From Tiliqua scincoides (Eukaryota; Chordata; Lepidosauria; Squamata; Scincidae), in the NCBI RefSeq assembly GCF_035046505.1, contig NC_089822.1:271765054-271829053 (forward strand): a stretch of 64,000 nucleotides of DNA, in the 5' to 3' direction. Under the pieces are notes generated by a model, which searched no databases, was not told where the DNA came from, and worked only from the letters and a program-made list of their open reading frames with translations. Every line of letters starts with the position of its first letter. The stretch's first letter is position 1. A program made the translations under genes and the position numbers. Positions 22,070 to 32,500 of the stretch are shown piece by piece.

Positions 22070-22662
22070 GTAAGAACATAAGAAGAGCCCCACTGGATCA
22101 GGCCATAGGCCCATCTAGTCCAGCTTCCTGTATCTCACAGCGGCCCACCAAATGCCCCAGGGAGCAAACCAGATAACAAGAGACCTGCAAGGTTTCCTGG
22201 GAATTGTAGTTAAGAACATAAGAACAGCCCCACTGGATCAGGCCAGAGGCCCATCTAGTCCAGCTTCCTGTATCTCACAGCGGCCCACCAAATGCCTCGG
22301 GGAGTACACAAGACCTGCATCCTGGTGCCCTCCACTGCATCTGACATAGCCCGTTTCTAGAATCAGGAGGTTGCACATTCCTCCAGAAACCTGTCCAATC
22401 CCCTCTTGAAGGCATCCAGGCCAAATGTCGTCACCACATCCTGTGGCAAGGAGTTCCACAGACCGACCACATGCTGAGTAAAGAAATATTTTCTAACTCT
22501 CCCAACACTCAGTTTTAGTGGATGTCCCCTGGTTCTGGTGTTATGTGAGAGTGTAAAGAGCGTCTCCCTATCCACTCTGTCCATCCCCTGCATAATCTTG
22601 TATGTCTCAATCATGTCCCCCTCAGGCGCCTCTTTTCCAGGCTGAAGAGGCCTCCTTTGGCT
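22070..22662 (-). mobile_element. CR1 tails and CR1 body, where beta gene 1 exon 1 should be
   Basis: Two tandem tail units (junction GGGAATTGTAGT at about 22200) are followed by antisense CR1 ORF2 end sequence. The repeat stops at about 22662, and the next base starts sequence homologous to the region upstream of the beta gene 2 promoter. Confidence 0.8.
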
Positions 22663-22860
22663 GCTCCGGGCCAACCTCCAACCACTGCCTGCAGCCCACC
22701 ATCTTCGTCCCTGCCTCTGTCCTCCTCTCTGAGCTTCAAACGTCTCGCTTTCCAAAACGGACATAGTTCGAGGAGGGGGAACCTGCTGAGTTGGGCCCGT
22801 CGCAGCTGCTGACCAGGGGCAGATCAAGGGGCCTACGATGGGCCATAAGGGGACCCAGCC
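22663..22860 (-). promoter_or_regulatory. Remnant of the beta gene 1 distal upstream region
   Basis: Aligns with about 51905-52110, which lies more than 100 bp upstream of the beta 2 X/Y boxes (shared GCTCC-GGCC-ACCTCCAA, CTGACCAGGGGCA-ATCA, GATGGGCC). The proximal promoter that should lie to its left is missing. Confidence 0.6.
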
Positions 22861-22982
22861 TGGATTGCAAAGGGGACCTCCAGCCCAGCCGCAGGCCTCC
22901 CGGATGAAACACTCGTGCGCCCCCCCCCGTCTTTGCCCTCCGGGCTCCATCTCCCGTCGAGGCTGCTGCCGGGGAGGCTCCA

Positions 22983-23026
22983 CCCGGCGACAGGCGGGTC
23001 AGCGCGGAGCCCTCTTCCCATTGGCC
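22983..23026 (+). promoter_or_regulatory. X box and Y box of class II alpha gene 1
   Basis: The X-like box CCCGGCGACAGGCG is at 22983-22996 and the Y box CCCATTGGCC (an inverted CCAAT) at 23017-23026. They are 20 bp apart, the two-helical-turn spacing used by RFX and NF-Y in class II promoters. The start codon is about 110 bp downstream. The X2 (CREB) half is weak (GGTCAGC). Confidence 0.8.
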
Positions 23027-23133
23027 GAGAGGCGTCGCGGCTCCCCAGCCGGCGGGGCAAGTTCGGGCTGCAGCCCCGCGCTCGGCACTCGCGGAGCCCG
23101 CCTGGCCGGACGCGCCTCTCTCGCCTGCACAGG

Positions 23134-23215
23134 ATGGGGGTCCCGGCGGGAATCCTGTCGCTGCCCCTCCGCCTCCTGGCGCTCCTCGCCCTGCCCGGCG
23201 CCGCCCCCCTCGCAG
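23134..23215 (+). CDS. Class II alpha gene 1 exon 1 (signal peptide)
   Basis: Encodes MGVPAGILSL then a Leu/Ala-rich core (RLLALLALPGAAPLA). The donor is GCAG|GTGAGG and the exon ends in phase 1. Clearly homologous to alpha gene 2 exon 1. Confidence 0.85.
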
Positions 23216-23559
23216 GTGAGGGCATCGGGACCGAGGGAACTGGAGCCGCGCGGGGAGGTGGGGGGAGCGCTTTCGCCGGCGCCAGCCTGGGGCTCCTTTC
23301 CCCTCTGCCCCCCCGCGCAGGCTGAAGAGGGGCGGGAGGCAGCCCAGTCCTCCCCCGGGACGGGTGGCGCGCAGCGAGCCCTGCTCCGCACCCCTCCAGC
23401 CCGGCTGCTTTCGGGACGCTTTCCCGAGCCTGCTGGGGCATCATCGGGGCGGGGACTGCTCGGAGCCCGGCCCGCTGCTCCTTCTGCGGCGCCCCTTCCT
23501 GGAGAGGGGAGGGCGGGAGTCCCCGGCAGCCGGTCACGCCCCTGCCTCTCCCTCTCCAG

Positions 23560-23812
23560 TGCAAAGGTACGTGCAGCTGCTCTTCTTCCAGGAGAGCCTC
23601 CCGTCGCGGGAGCAGTCCGGGCAGTTCTCGCACCAGTTCGACCAGGAGGAGCTCTTCCACGTGGACTGGGACCGGAAGGAGACCGTCTGGAGGCTGCCCG
23701 ACTTCACCGCCTTCACGGGCTTTGAGGCACAGACTGCCCTGAGCAACCTGGCCGCCCTGAAGCACAACTTGGAGGTTTTCATCAAGATCACCAGCAGGAC
23801 TCGCTCAGAACG
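23560..23812 (+). pseudogene. Class II alpha gene 1 exon 2 (alpha-1 domain)
   Basis: The reading frame starts VQRYVQLLFFQESLP and includes FHVDWDRKETVWRLPDF and LEVFIKITSRT. Compared with alpha gene 2 it has one codon fewer at the start and two bases fewer just before the donor (GAACG|GTACTGG). The glycosylation sequon near the end (SNRT in gene 2) is changed to TSRT. Confidence 0.85.
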
Positions 23813-24813
23813 GTACTGGATGGGCTGGGGCAGGTCCATAGGCTGGGTATGGCCTGCAGAAACTCTTTACACAGCCCCCATGATTAGTGGGCTCTCCGAG
23901 CACCACCATCTGTTGCTCTCATATCTGTGCATCGCTGGCTGGAGTGAGAACTGCATGAGAGTTCAGGAAGCCCGCCCAGAGGCATACCAGAGGCACCCAG
24001 GGCAGCAACACAACATCATGATGTCACTTCTAGGATTCTGCAGCCACTTCCGGACCGGCTGCTGGGATGGTGTGCACTCCAGTTGCTTCTTCACTGGGGA
24101 AGCAACTGGAGCGCTTATGCTGGTGGTCCCCCCCTTTGTTTGGCAACCAGGGAACTTGCCCTGTCTTGCCCCAGGGCAGATATACCCCTCCCAGCCCTTG
24201 CCTTCGACCCAGCACCCTCTTGCTTAAGATTCATCAGGCAGGCTTGAGGATGTAACCAAAACACTCTCTCCCGAGACAGTGAGCCCCAAAATGGTGCTTC
24301 ACTGAGCAAGCTGGAATCTGTGTCTATCTGCAGGTGACAGTGCAAAAGTTCATCTGCCTGCAGAGAAGCTCCCTCATTCCCCTGTAGTCAGAAGTTTCAC
24401 ACACCCTGTAATACTGTTTAGTGGTGAGAGAATACACCACTCTGCCTGTGCTCAGAGGCACTGTTTCCTCAGAGGTATTCCTGTGTGCAGAACAGAAGCC
24501 CCAGGGAAAGGTGGTGGTGGTGCAGAGGGTTCCTTCAGCAAATGTACCTGTATCCTACCTCCTTCATTTGGCAGGTGAAAAGGGTTAATGCAAAAAAATG
24601 CAGGCACCCTCCCCCCCAGCTTGGCTGATTGTCTTGGGAATAGCATGAGGGAGTTGCACATACAGGAAGCTGGACTAGATGGGCCTATGGCCTGACCCAG
24701 TGGGGCTCTTCTTATGCACAGAGAGACTCTGGGGACTGTTAGAGTGGTGGGATCACTGAGGAAGGAGGAGGCATCAGACAGAGATGGGTGCTGACCCGGT
24801 CCCTCTTTCTCAG

Positions 24814-25088
24814 TTGCTCCTTCAGCAATGGTGTACCCTGAAAACACTGTGGAACTGGGGGACCCCAATGTGCTCATCTGCTTTGTGGACCAGTTCTCTC
24901 CCCCAGTGCTGAACATCACACGGCTGAAGAATGGGGAGGTGGTTTCCCAGGGCATGGAAGAGACCGACTTCTACCCCAGTGCAGATGGCACCTTCCGCAA
25001 GTTCTCCTACTTGACCTTCGTCCCGGAGACTTCTACGCCTGCAAAGTGGACCACTGGGGCCTGACCGAGAGCCTGAGCAAGCTCTGGT
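24814..25088 (+). pseudogene. Class II alpha gene 1 exon 3 (alpha-2 Ig domain), 7-bp deletion
   Basis: 275 bases against 282 in gene 2. The frame reads PNVLICFVDQF, NITRLKNGEVV and TDFYPSADGTFRKFSYLTF. CCCGGAG occurs once where gene 2 has it twice in a row, so the frame is lost before the YxCKVDHWGL segment. The tryptophan of Ig strand C is replaced (CGG at 24921-24923). Confidence 0.87.
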
Positions 25089-25427
25089 GTAAGCAGGGGT
25101 GGGGAGGTTTATTCTTTCTACACCTTGTAAAGGCAGAAAGTCATATTCTGAGCTAAGAAAAGCAAAATTATTGAGAGCTGAATAAGGTGAATGAGGCCCA
25201 GTTGTTGATTCTGCTTTGCCAGCCGAAAGAATAAGAGGAGCCGCATCAGAGGCCTGCTCAGTCTCCTTTGGGGTGTTGGGAAGTTTGGATGTGCATGAGC
25301 TTGTCATGACACCCCCCACCCCTGATGCTGGGAAAATGAGACTGGGAGTGGGAGACAGGCAGGACTCCCAAGTTCTGCACCCACAACCCAAACTGACCCC
25401 TCCTCTGTTTGTACCTCCCCCCTCCAG

Positions 25428-25569
25428 ACACCACTTCCCTCCCCGAGACAACAGAGAATGTGGTGTGTGCCCTGGGCCTGGCACTTGGCATCCTGGGCAT
25501 CATCGCTGGCACTGTCCTCTGCTTCAAGGCCAGACAGGGGAGTGAGGGCAGCCGTCATCGCGGTACCAG
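25428..25569 (+). CDS. Class II alpha gene 1 exon 4 (connecting peptide, membrane, cytoplasmic)
   Basis: Encodes ETTENVVCALGLALGILGII then AGTVLCFKARQG. It keeps the GxxxGxxGxxxG helix motif that packs against the beta chain. The donor is CCAG|GTGAGT, and the final codon is completed by the next exon. Confidence 0.85.
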
Positions 25570-26902
25570 GTGAGTCGAACCAGGGTTTTGACAGTGCCAA
25601 GGGACGGGAGTGGGTGGGTGTGATCCTGCTCTGAGGGTGCTCAGATCTCCATGTGGTTCTCTCATTACTTCAGGTTCCATTTAGGTCCCAAACTGGAGTT
25701 CATAGGGGCGACATGTCCCCCTCCCCCTTGCAGCAGACAGTTTCCACCCTAGGGTGCTGAGGCCAATCCTGGCTCCCATTTGCCAGTCTAGGCCCAGGAC
25801 CCACCCAACCCCAACAGCCAGTTTCTCACACTTTCCCCCCAGATGCCCCAAAGGAAAGCCCCTGAACAGGGCAGGAAGGCAGTACCCTCCCCCATGGCAC
25901 CTCTCAGGACCTTCTGTTCAGCCCAGAGACCGGTTTGGAGCAGTCATGCTTTGGTTCCTTCACAGGCCCTACACATGTTCTCTTTTCACACATTCAGTGA
26001 CCCCGGCCTGGCTAAAGATAGCAGCTGGGAGGTTGTATGCCCACAGGGGGAGAGGAAAGAGCAGCGGGGAGGAGGGCTGAGGACAGAAACCTCAGCCTTG
26101 TTTCCCCTCCCTGAGGAGCAGTGGCAGGGCCTTTGTGAGTGCAGCCCCCCAAGTGCTGAGTATGATGTAAAAATAAAAAAAGTTGCTTAGGTCTGCCAGG
26201 CAGCAGCACACGGCAGCTCAAGCCAGGAACACCCCCCCCTGCAGCTCTCCTGGTGGAATCTAGTTGGGAATTCCATTCCAGTTCAGTGGGGACGGGGAGC
26301 TCTGGGACTCCTTCACAAGGCAGCTCAACAGATAGATTGAGAAAGCCCAGATTTTGCTTCCAGCATAAATAACATCCGGGAGGAGGGTCACCTTTCCACA
26401 CTTCAGAGAGTATAGTTTTTTGAGCAGTGTCGGGATGTTCCGATTAAGGGATGTTTTGTCGGGAGGGAGGGGGTTGCAGACATGCAGGAGTCGCTTGTCT
26501 TGTGGTCTGAGGACGATGCCTCCCCCCCTGACAGCATCTCTCCTTCCTCGCAGGTAATCCCAGGCGGGAGCAGGCAGAGCTCTCCCCAAGGGCTACCTGA
26601 GCCTCTTGCTTGTGTCTCTTGCTAAGGCTTTGCTGCTGCAATCAGCTTGAAGGACCCAGTACTTGATCACCTGCCTGACTCACCTGATCTCCCCCACAGT
26701 CCCTGGCTGGCTACAAAAAAAGCAGAGGCCTAATTTGTTGGAACTCTTGAGCTGGCCTGGGAACAACAGGCCCCAGCATCAGCTGCAGGACTTGTAAAGT
26801 CTGCCCTTCTAAGCAAGGACTTCCTTTCTGTGAGTCACAGGGTGGGACGAAGATCTACATGGATCCCCCTCCTCTTGCTGGCTTTGCACCAGGCACCATC
26901 AT

Positions 26903-27262
26903 GTTGGCAACCTTCAGTCTCGAAAGACTCTGGTATCGCGCTCTGAATGGTGGTTCTGGCACAGCGTCTAGTGTGGCTGAAAAGTGAGTGACTATCCCTT
27001 CCACTTCCATCAATTCGGGAGTGACAATCCCTTCCACACTGGGAGCAAGTGCAGTCTGTCCCTGGTCTGTCTCCCTGGCTATGGGCCTTCCTTCTTTGCC
27101 TCTTAGCCTCAGACTGTTGGCCAAGTGTCTCTTCAAACTGGGAAAGGCCATGCTGCACAGCCTGCCTCCAAGCGGGCCGCTCAGAGGCCAGGGTTTCCCA
27201 CCTGTTGAGGTCCACCCCTAAGGCCTTCAGATCCCTCTTGCAGATGTCCTTGTATTGCAGCC
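26903..27262 (-). mobile_element. L2-like LINE end inside the alpha gene 1 3' UTR
   Basis: The same 3' tail and ORF2 end as the other copies, with a small internal duplication around 26985-27035. Absent from the homologous position in alpha gene 2. Confidence 0.8.
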
Positions 27263-28081
27263 TGCCCTTCACAGTCCACAGAGCTAGAGACTTAAACTTG
27301 GGTTTTCTTTTAACAGAAAGTGACATTCGTAGCATGCTGGATTCTGCCTCTAACATTATGCACAGAATGATTGGCGGAAACTGTCAGGCCTGTCCTGTGA
27401 ATGGGGTGAATTCCCTGCACTTTCAGAGGCAGCAGAACTCAGAACAGACCCTCAGCCCGTGTGCTGAAGAGCTCAGACAGAGTCCTGGGCAGATCTAGAC
27501 TCCTGCTCCCAGTTCCTGCTTCTGTGTTGGTTTGCCAGAGCGCCTGTCAAGTGTGGGAGGCGGGTTTGCAGACAGAGGTAGACTCTCCTCCTATCTCTTG
27601 ATGTTTGGGGGTGCAGCTCTTCCTCCTGACTATTTCAGGAGGTGGCCTGATGAATTCCAGAGAATCTGGGTGTGGGTTGGTGCCTTGTACTGAGGGTGTT
27701 TGTAGGCGAAAGGAGTCTTTGTCCCCCACCAGCTGAACTTGGCTGAAGGCCTGGTGAATCCTCCCCTGAATTCTCCTCTATCTCGGGCATTTGCAGTCTG
27801 TCTCAGTTCTGCACACAGCACTGCAGTGCTGTCGTCCTCAGGTATATAGCTTTGAGCAGCCCTAAGGAGGATTCCTCCGGTTCCTGCAGGTGGCAGTTGC
27901 AAAGAAAGTGCCACAGCTACTCTTTTTATTCTGAGGGGGATGGAGGCCCCAGGACAGGTCTGAGTGAAGCAAGGGTTAGATCTTATTTCTTCCACAAGGG
28001 TCCCAGAATTGGGGTTCTGCAGATGCACAATCCCGTCTCTAAATTTTGCTCACCTTCCTGTTCCGATTTCCAAAAGAGATG

Positions 28082-28087
28082 AATAAA
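28082..28087 (+). terminator. Class II alpha gene 1 polyadenylation signal
   Basis: GATGAATAAAACTTA here is identical in context to the signal of alpha gene 2 at 63982. Confidence 0.75.
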
Positions 28088-28105
28088 ACTTACTTTAGGA
28101 AGATG

Positions 28106-29096
28106 CATATTGTTTTTTTTCTTTTCCTGTCTTTCATTGAGCTGGGGGAAGTGTTTCTTTGCAGCGTAAAGGCCAACAGGGGCTGTGCTGCCTTTGTACA
28201 ACTTGCAAGAGCCTGGATCTGAGAATGGTTCCATGTACCTCTTCTTGTGAGCAAGCAAGAAATGGAGGCCAGGATCACAGCATCTGGAAGGGGCTGGGAG
28301 ATTATGCAATGGATGGAAGAAACCCAAACCAAATGCACTGATCTGTGTCCAGTGTGTGAGCCAAACCCAGTTGGAATTTAGGAGGGTTTTGGTCAAGGCT
28401 ATTTGAGCTGTACTAAATTATGTAGAGGATGGATAGAGGAAAGTTCTTTTCCCTCTCACACAATAACAGAATCGGGGAACAGTCACTAAAACAGTGTTGG
28501 GACAGTTAAAACAGACAAAAGAATTTCTTTACCCATCATGTAATTCATCTGTGGAACTCATTGCCAAAGGATGTGGTGATGGCATCTGGCCTGGATGCCT
28601 TTAAAAGGGGATTGGACAAGTTTCTGGAGTGAAAATCCATTATGGGTTACAAGTGATAGAGATTTTAGAGGGTTAAAATTCTCTTCTCTAGTTTGAGAAA
28701 AATAACTGAAATTAGAGCCAAGAGAATGACTTGTTCCCCTCAAAAACAGGATAGGAAGGTCATTATGTCAAAGTGACCTAAAGAAATAATGGTTGGCAGA
28801 ATATGTAGATCATAACTTTCCCAAAGGGAAAATTCCAGGATCTTGTATAACTAAAGTTGTGGGCCAGGAACATTTTGAGATGCAGGGCAGAATGACCTCC
28901 TAATTAGAGCTGGGACCATGCACCAAACCTGTCATAATAGGCCCAATAAGGAGGTGGAAGTGACATACAGTGTCACATGGGTAGCTTGCTTATTCCACCT
29001 TAATTTAATGTGATTTTCTGGGTGTGGTTCTTTGGGAAACAAGATGGGAAACTGGGATGAACATTTGTATCCAAACTGAATCAATTGGCTTGTGTA

Positions 29097-29138
<42 letters not shown>

Positions 29139-29575
29139 AGTATTTATATACCGCTTTTCAACTAAAAGTTCACTTACTATTGTAGAAATAAAGCCTCTAA
29201 ACTCTTTTAAAAGGTCTGTGACTGTTTAGCATTGCATCAGTGAAAAGAATCTGAAAATCTTTCCAACACAAGCCATGATGTGTATGTGCAACCTCCTGAT
29301 TTTAGAAATGGGCTATGTCAGATGCAAGGGAGAGCACCAGGATGCAGATCTCTTGTTAGCTGGTGTGCTCCCTGGGGCATTTGGTGGGCCCAGATACAGG
29401 AAGGTGGGCTCCTTGGGGCATTTGGTGGGCTGAAGCTGGACTAGATGGATCCAGCGGGGCTGTTCTTATGACCAAACACTTTAAATCCCACTTTCCCTAA
29501 CACTTGTAAAGGGGACACTTTCTGAATAATTCATTTCATCAAAGAGTAAATCTGGCTAAAGCAACTCAAAGATTG
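28106..29575. other. Intergenic between alpha gene 1 and beta gene 2 (tail to tail)
   Basis: Contains CR1 3' pieces (about 28398-28660 and 29265-29480, plus strand), an (ATT)n tract with the GCGGTATATAAATACTG-type repeat end (29098-29170), and unassigned sequence. Cassette 2 homology begins at about 29470. Confidence 0.65.
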
Positions 29576-32500
29576 TGGGGAAGAAAGGTCTTTATTGACA
29601 CAAAGCAGCAGAAATTTTTGAAAGGCTGGACAATTTGTTAATCTAAACAGAGACCACAGTTCAGTGATGGAGCCTCCTTAGTCTATATGGAGAAGGGCCC
29701 AACTTCGGTCCTTAGCAGCACCTCCAGGGAGGGCTGGGAAAGACCCCCAAGCCTGAAGCTACAGAAAGCTGCTGCCAGTCCCCATAGACCAGAGTACCTT
29801 ACCCTGTGTAATGCAGTTTATGTGACCCAAGAGTGCGAGATGGTGGGACACAAAGGTGTTTGGGCCCACAGAACCCAAGCTGGTCGTAAAGCCTCCTCTC
29901 AGCCCCTGACCCTCCTCCGACTGAATAGCAACTCCAATTAGCAACCTGGAACAAGGTTCCAGTTCTAAACCAAATGTGGTCCAGGCTAGTACTTGGCAAA
30001 ATTAAGCGAACACTACCAGGTGGCCCCCTGGATTCTACAGGCTTGGAAGTGCCTCTGAACAAGAAGTCCTGCAGATGCAAGTGTGACTTTGTGCAGCATG
30101 TAGATTGCTATTTTAGTTCTGCAGTTGGTGATTTTGACCAACTGAGAAAGTTAGATCCAAGCTTCAAGGGCCATCCCTGACTCCCCTTCTTCCCACTACA
30201 AACAAAAGACGAACAGGTGTGTTGGGGAGGAGCTTATTGCAGAGGGTGGGGGGAAATTAGTTGGCCACTGCTGTCCTCCTCCAGTCCCTCCCGTGTTTGC
30301 ATTCGCCAAGCAAGGAAAGATTAATCATTTGCGAGACAAAAATGTATCCCAGACGGGATCCCGATGAAGCCATCTCAGTTTAACTGATGAGTGCTGCAGA
30401 CAGAGAAGGGAGGGGGGAGAGAGAGAAAAAATGTTAGGGGAGACAGAGAAAGCAAAAGGGCCTGCTGTCCAAGCTTAGGTGGGTGACGCTTGGAGACGAT
30501 GTGACAAGAGCACCAAGAGGGCACGTGGCCAGGATAACCAGGAGTCCCACAAGGATAACTTCTCTTTTTACCAGTCTTCCTTACTGCAGTTAGCTCCACC
30601 TGCTGCCAAGTAGAGAAAAAACTCCACAAGGCGCCTGAATGCATCTTAACATTGTCCAGTTAACTCCTAACTCCGTTTGAGTGAAGGAACTTAAGTTGCG
30701 AATCGACTCGTTGAGGTGGTGCTGGAGACTGAGTTCAGCTGTGGAATCCCAATAAAGGAAGTGCAATGAGACAAATGAAGTTTTTCTAGACCATTGGTTC
30801 CCAACCTGTGGCTGTGGACCACAGGTGGTCCACGAGATCTTGAGAAGTGGTCCGTGATGTATCAGGAAAAAAAGATCACCTTTGATCACTTCCAGCATTT
30901 TGCTGAGTCCAGCACTCCCCCACGGACCACCAGAGAGGGCAGAGAACAGAGCGCCTGCACGGAAGTGTTGGCTGTGGGTGGTCTGTTCCCTGCCCTCTCT
31001 GTTTTCCTGTGGCGGAGTGCTCACTTAGCCAGCAGCAAAAGCAGAAACCCACACATTTTCTCTGTAAATAATAATTCTCACTTTTCTAATTATTACAAAT
31101 TTAATTGTATTTTTTGTGTGCAGGGGGGTGGTGGGGTTGCATGTGGTTCATGACAATTCCAATTTTTGCCTCAGTGGTTCATAGGTTCCTAAAGGTTGGG
31201 AACCACAGTATAAATCAGCAAGTGGGAGAAATCGAGGGCCAGAGGGCCACCCTCTCTCTTTACCTGCCCCCACTAAGCGTGTCTGTGTGATGCTCTCAAA
31301 GGAGGAAATGCTAGATCCTAGCAGGAGGAAAGGAGATCCTAGCAGTGAAATTGGCGCAGGGTACCCAGGCAGCCAGACCTCCCCCCCCCCCACAATGAGC
31401 ACAGCCCCCTCTTTGCTCTGCAGAGCCTCTGATGGGAAAGGAGGAGGGGGCACTCCAGGGTCTCCCAAGTAGCCAGGACTGGGAAGTGGGAGGAGGTTGG
31501 AACAGGGAAGAGGAAGAAAAAAAGTTACCTGCAGGCGGAGGGATGGCAGTCCCTGAAAAAGAGAAAAGAGACCAGTTGACTTAGCAGCCCCCAAGCCCCA
31601 AATCCAGCCCAGCCCAACCCAGCCCTTTCCGCCCCCCCCCCGACCAGTAGATCAAAATGCCAAAAATTAAGAACTGGTGGGATTGGGAAATGGGGAACTG
31701 GTGGGATTATTGTGTCTAAAACAAAACACACACACACACAGTTTGCTTCACAGGGGGGTTCAGTACTGAAACAAAAGTACATTAATTCTGAGGAGGGGGC
31801 AAGAGGAATAAATATTCTTCTCCAAAGAGAAGAGGTTCTTTTCTTGGTTCTAATGGAGTCATGAGGTGCGTTCCAATGCTGGCAAGCGGTGAGACACTTA
31901 AAATACAGGCATGTCGTTTGACAACCTTCTGCTTAAGGACAGACTGCACATACAACCGTAGTCAAAGCACAACAAAGAGGCTCTTAATGAGGCAGGAAGG
32001 ACTCCCATAACCTGCAGCAGAGAGTCTGTTTACACAACAAAGCGGCTCTTAATGCAAAGAAGAGGCCGTTTATCTCTGGTAGCCTGTGCAGCCAGCTAGT
32101 ATCTAACAGGGAGTGTCTGTTTACACAACAAAGGGAACAATCCTAACCCCTTATGTCAGTGCTTTCCAGCACTGGCATAGTGGTACCAGTGGGACGTGTG
32201 CTGCATCCTTGAGTCCCTTCGGGGAGAAAGGCGGGGTAAAAATAAAGTATAATAATTACCCTAATCATCATCATCATCATCATCATCCTGCAGTTCGGTG
32301 CCGCTCACGGAGGCCTCTTCAAAGTAAGGGAATGTTTGTTCCCTGACCTCAGAGCTGCATTGCCCTGATGTCAGTGCTGGAAAGCACTGACATAAGGGGC
32401 TGGGATTGCGCCCAAAGGCACTCTAGATTGGGCAGAATGTTTTCTCTTAACAACCTAATTGCATAACAACAGGGATTGGAGAACATATACCCATCTTCAA

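Larger units (their letters stand above)
18946..22662. other. Intron 1 remnant of beta gene 1 and repeats; no exon 1
   Basis: About 19360-19710 aligns with the intron 1 sequence of beta gene 2 next to its exon 2 (43140-43360). Beyond that come an A/T-rich unassigned repeat (about 19950-20165), hAT family B (20200-20506, 21563-21905), an L2-like LINE (20557-21030), palindromic repeats (about 21112-21450) and CR1 tails. I found no match to the signal-peptide exon of gene 2 on either strand. Confidence 0.7.
23134..28105 (+). pseudogene. MHC class II alpha chain gene 1, probable pseudogene
   Basis: Five exons are present: signal peptide, alpha-1, alpha-2 Ig domain, connecting/membrane/cytoplasmic, and 3' UTR with AATAAA. 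The protein is DRA-like (DEELFHVDWDRKETVWRL equivalents, NITxLKNGE, and GLALGILGIIAG in the membrane segment). Three lesions argue against function. Exon 2 is two bases short before its donor, so splicing to exon 3 shifts frame. Exon 3 has a seven-base deletion that removes the second Ig cysteine. The core Trp of the Ig domain (NITW) is Arg here. The promoter boxes are intact, so it may still be transcribed. The 3' UTR carries an L2-like LINE that alpha gene 2 lacks, so that insertion followed the duplication. Confidence 0.84.
26554..28105 (+). other. Class II alpha gene 1 exon 5, stop codon and 3' UTR
   Basis: The acceptor TCGCAG is followed by G-TAA, so the stop at 26555-26557 would follow directly. 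The UTR aligns with that of alpha gene 2 to the AATAAA at 28082-28087, except for the LINE at 26903-27262. Confidence 0.75.

Noticed and set aside
30375-30644. Long C-terminal extension of beta gene 2 from an acceptor near 30590
   Set aside because: It would add about 70 residues unknown in class II beta chains, and beta gene 1 does not conserve it. The true last-exon acceptor is undecided.
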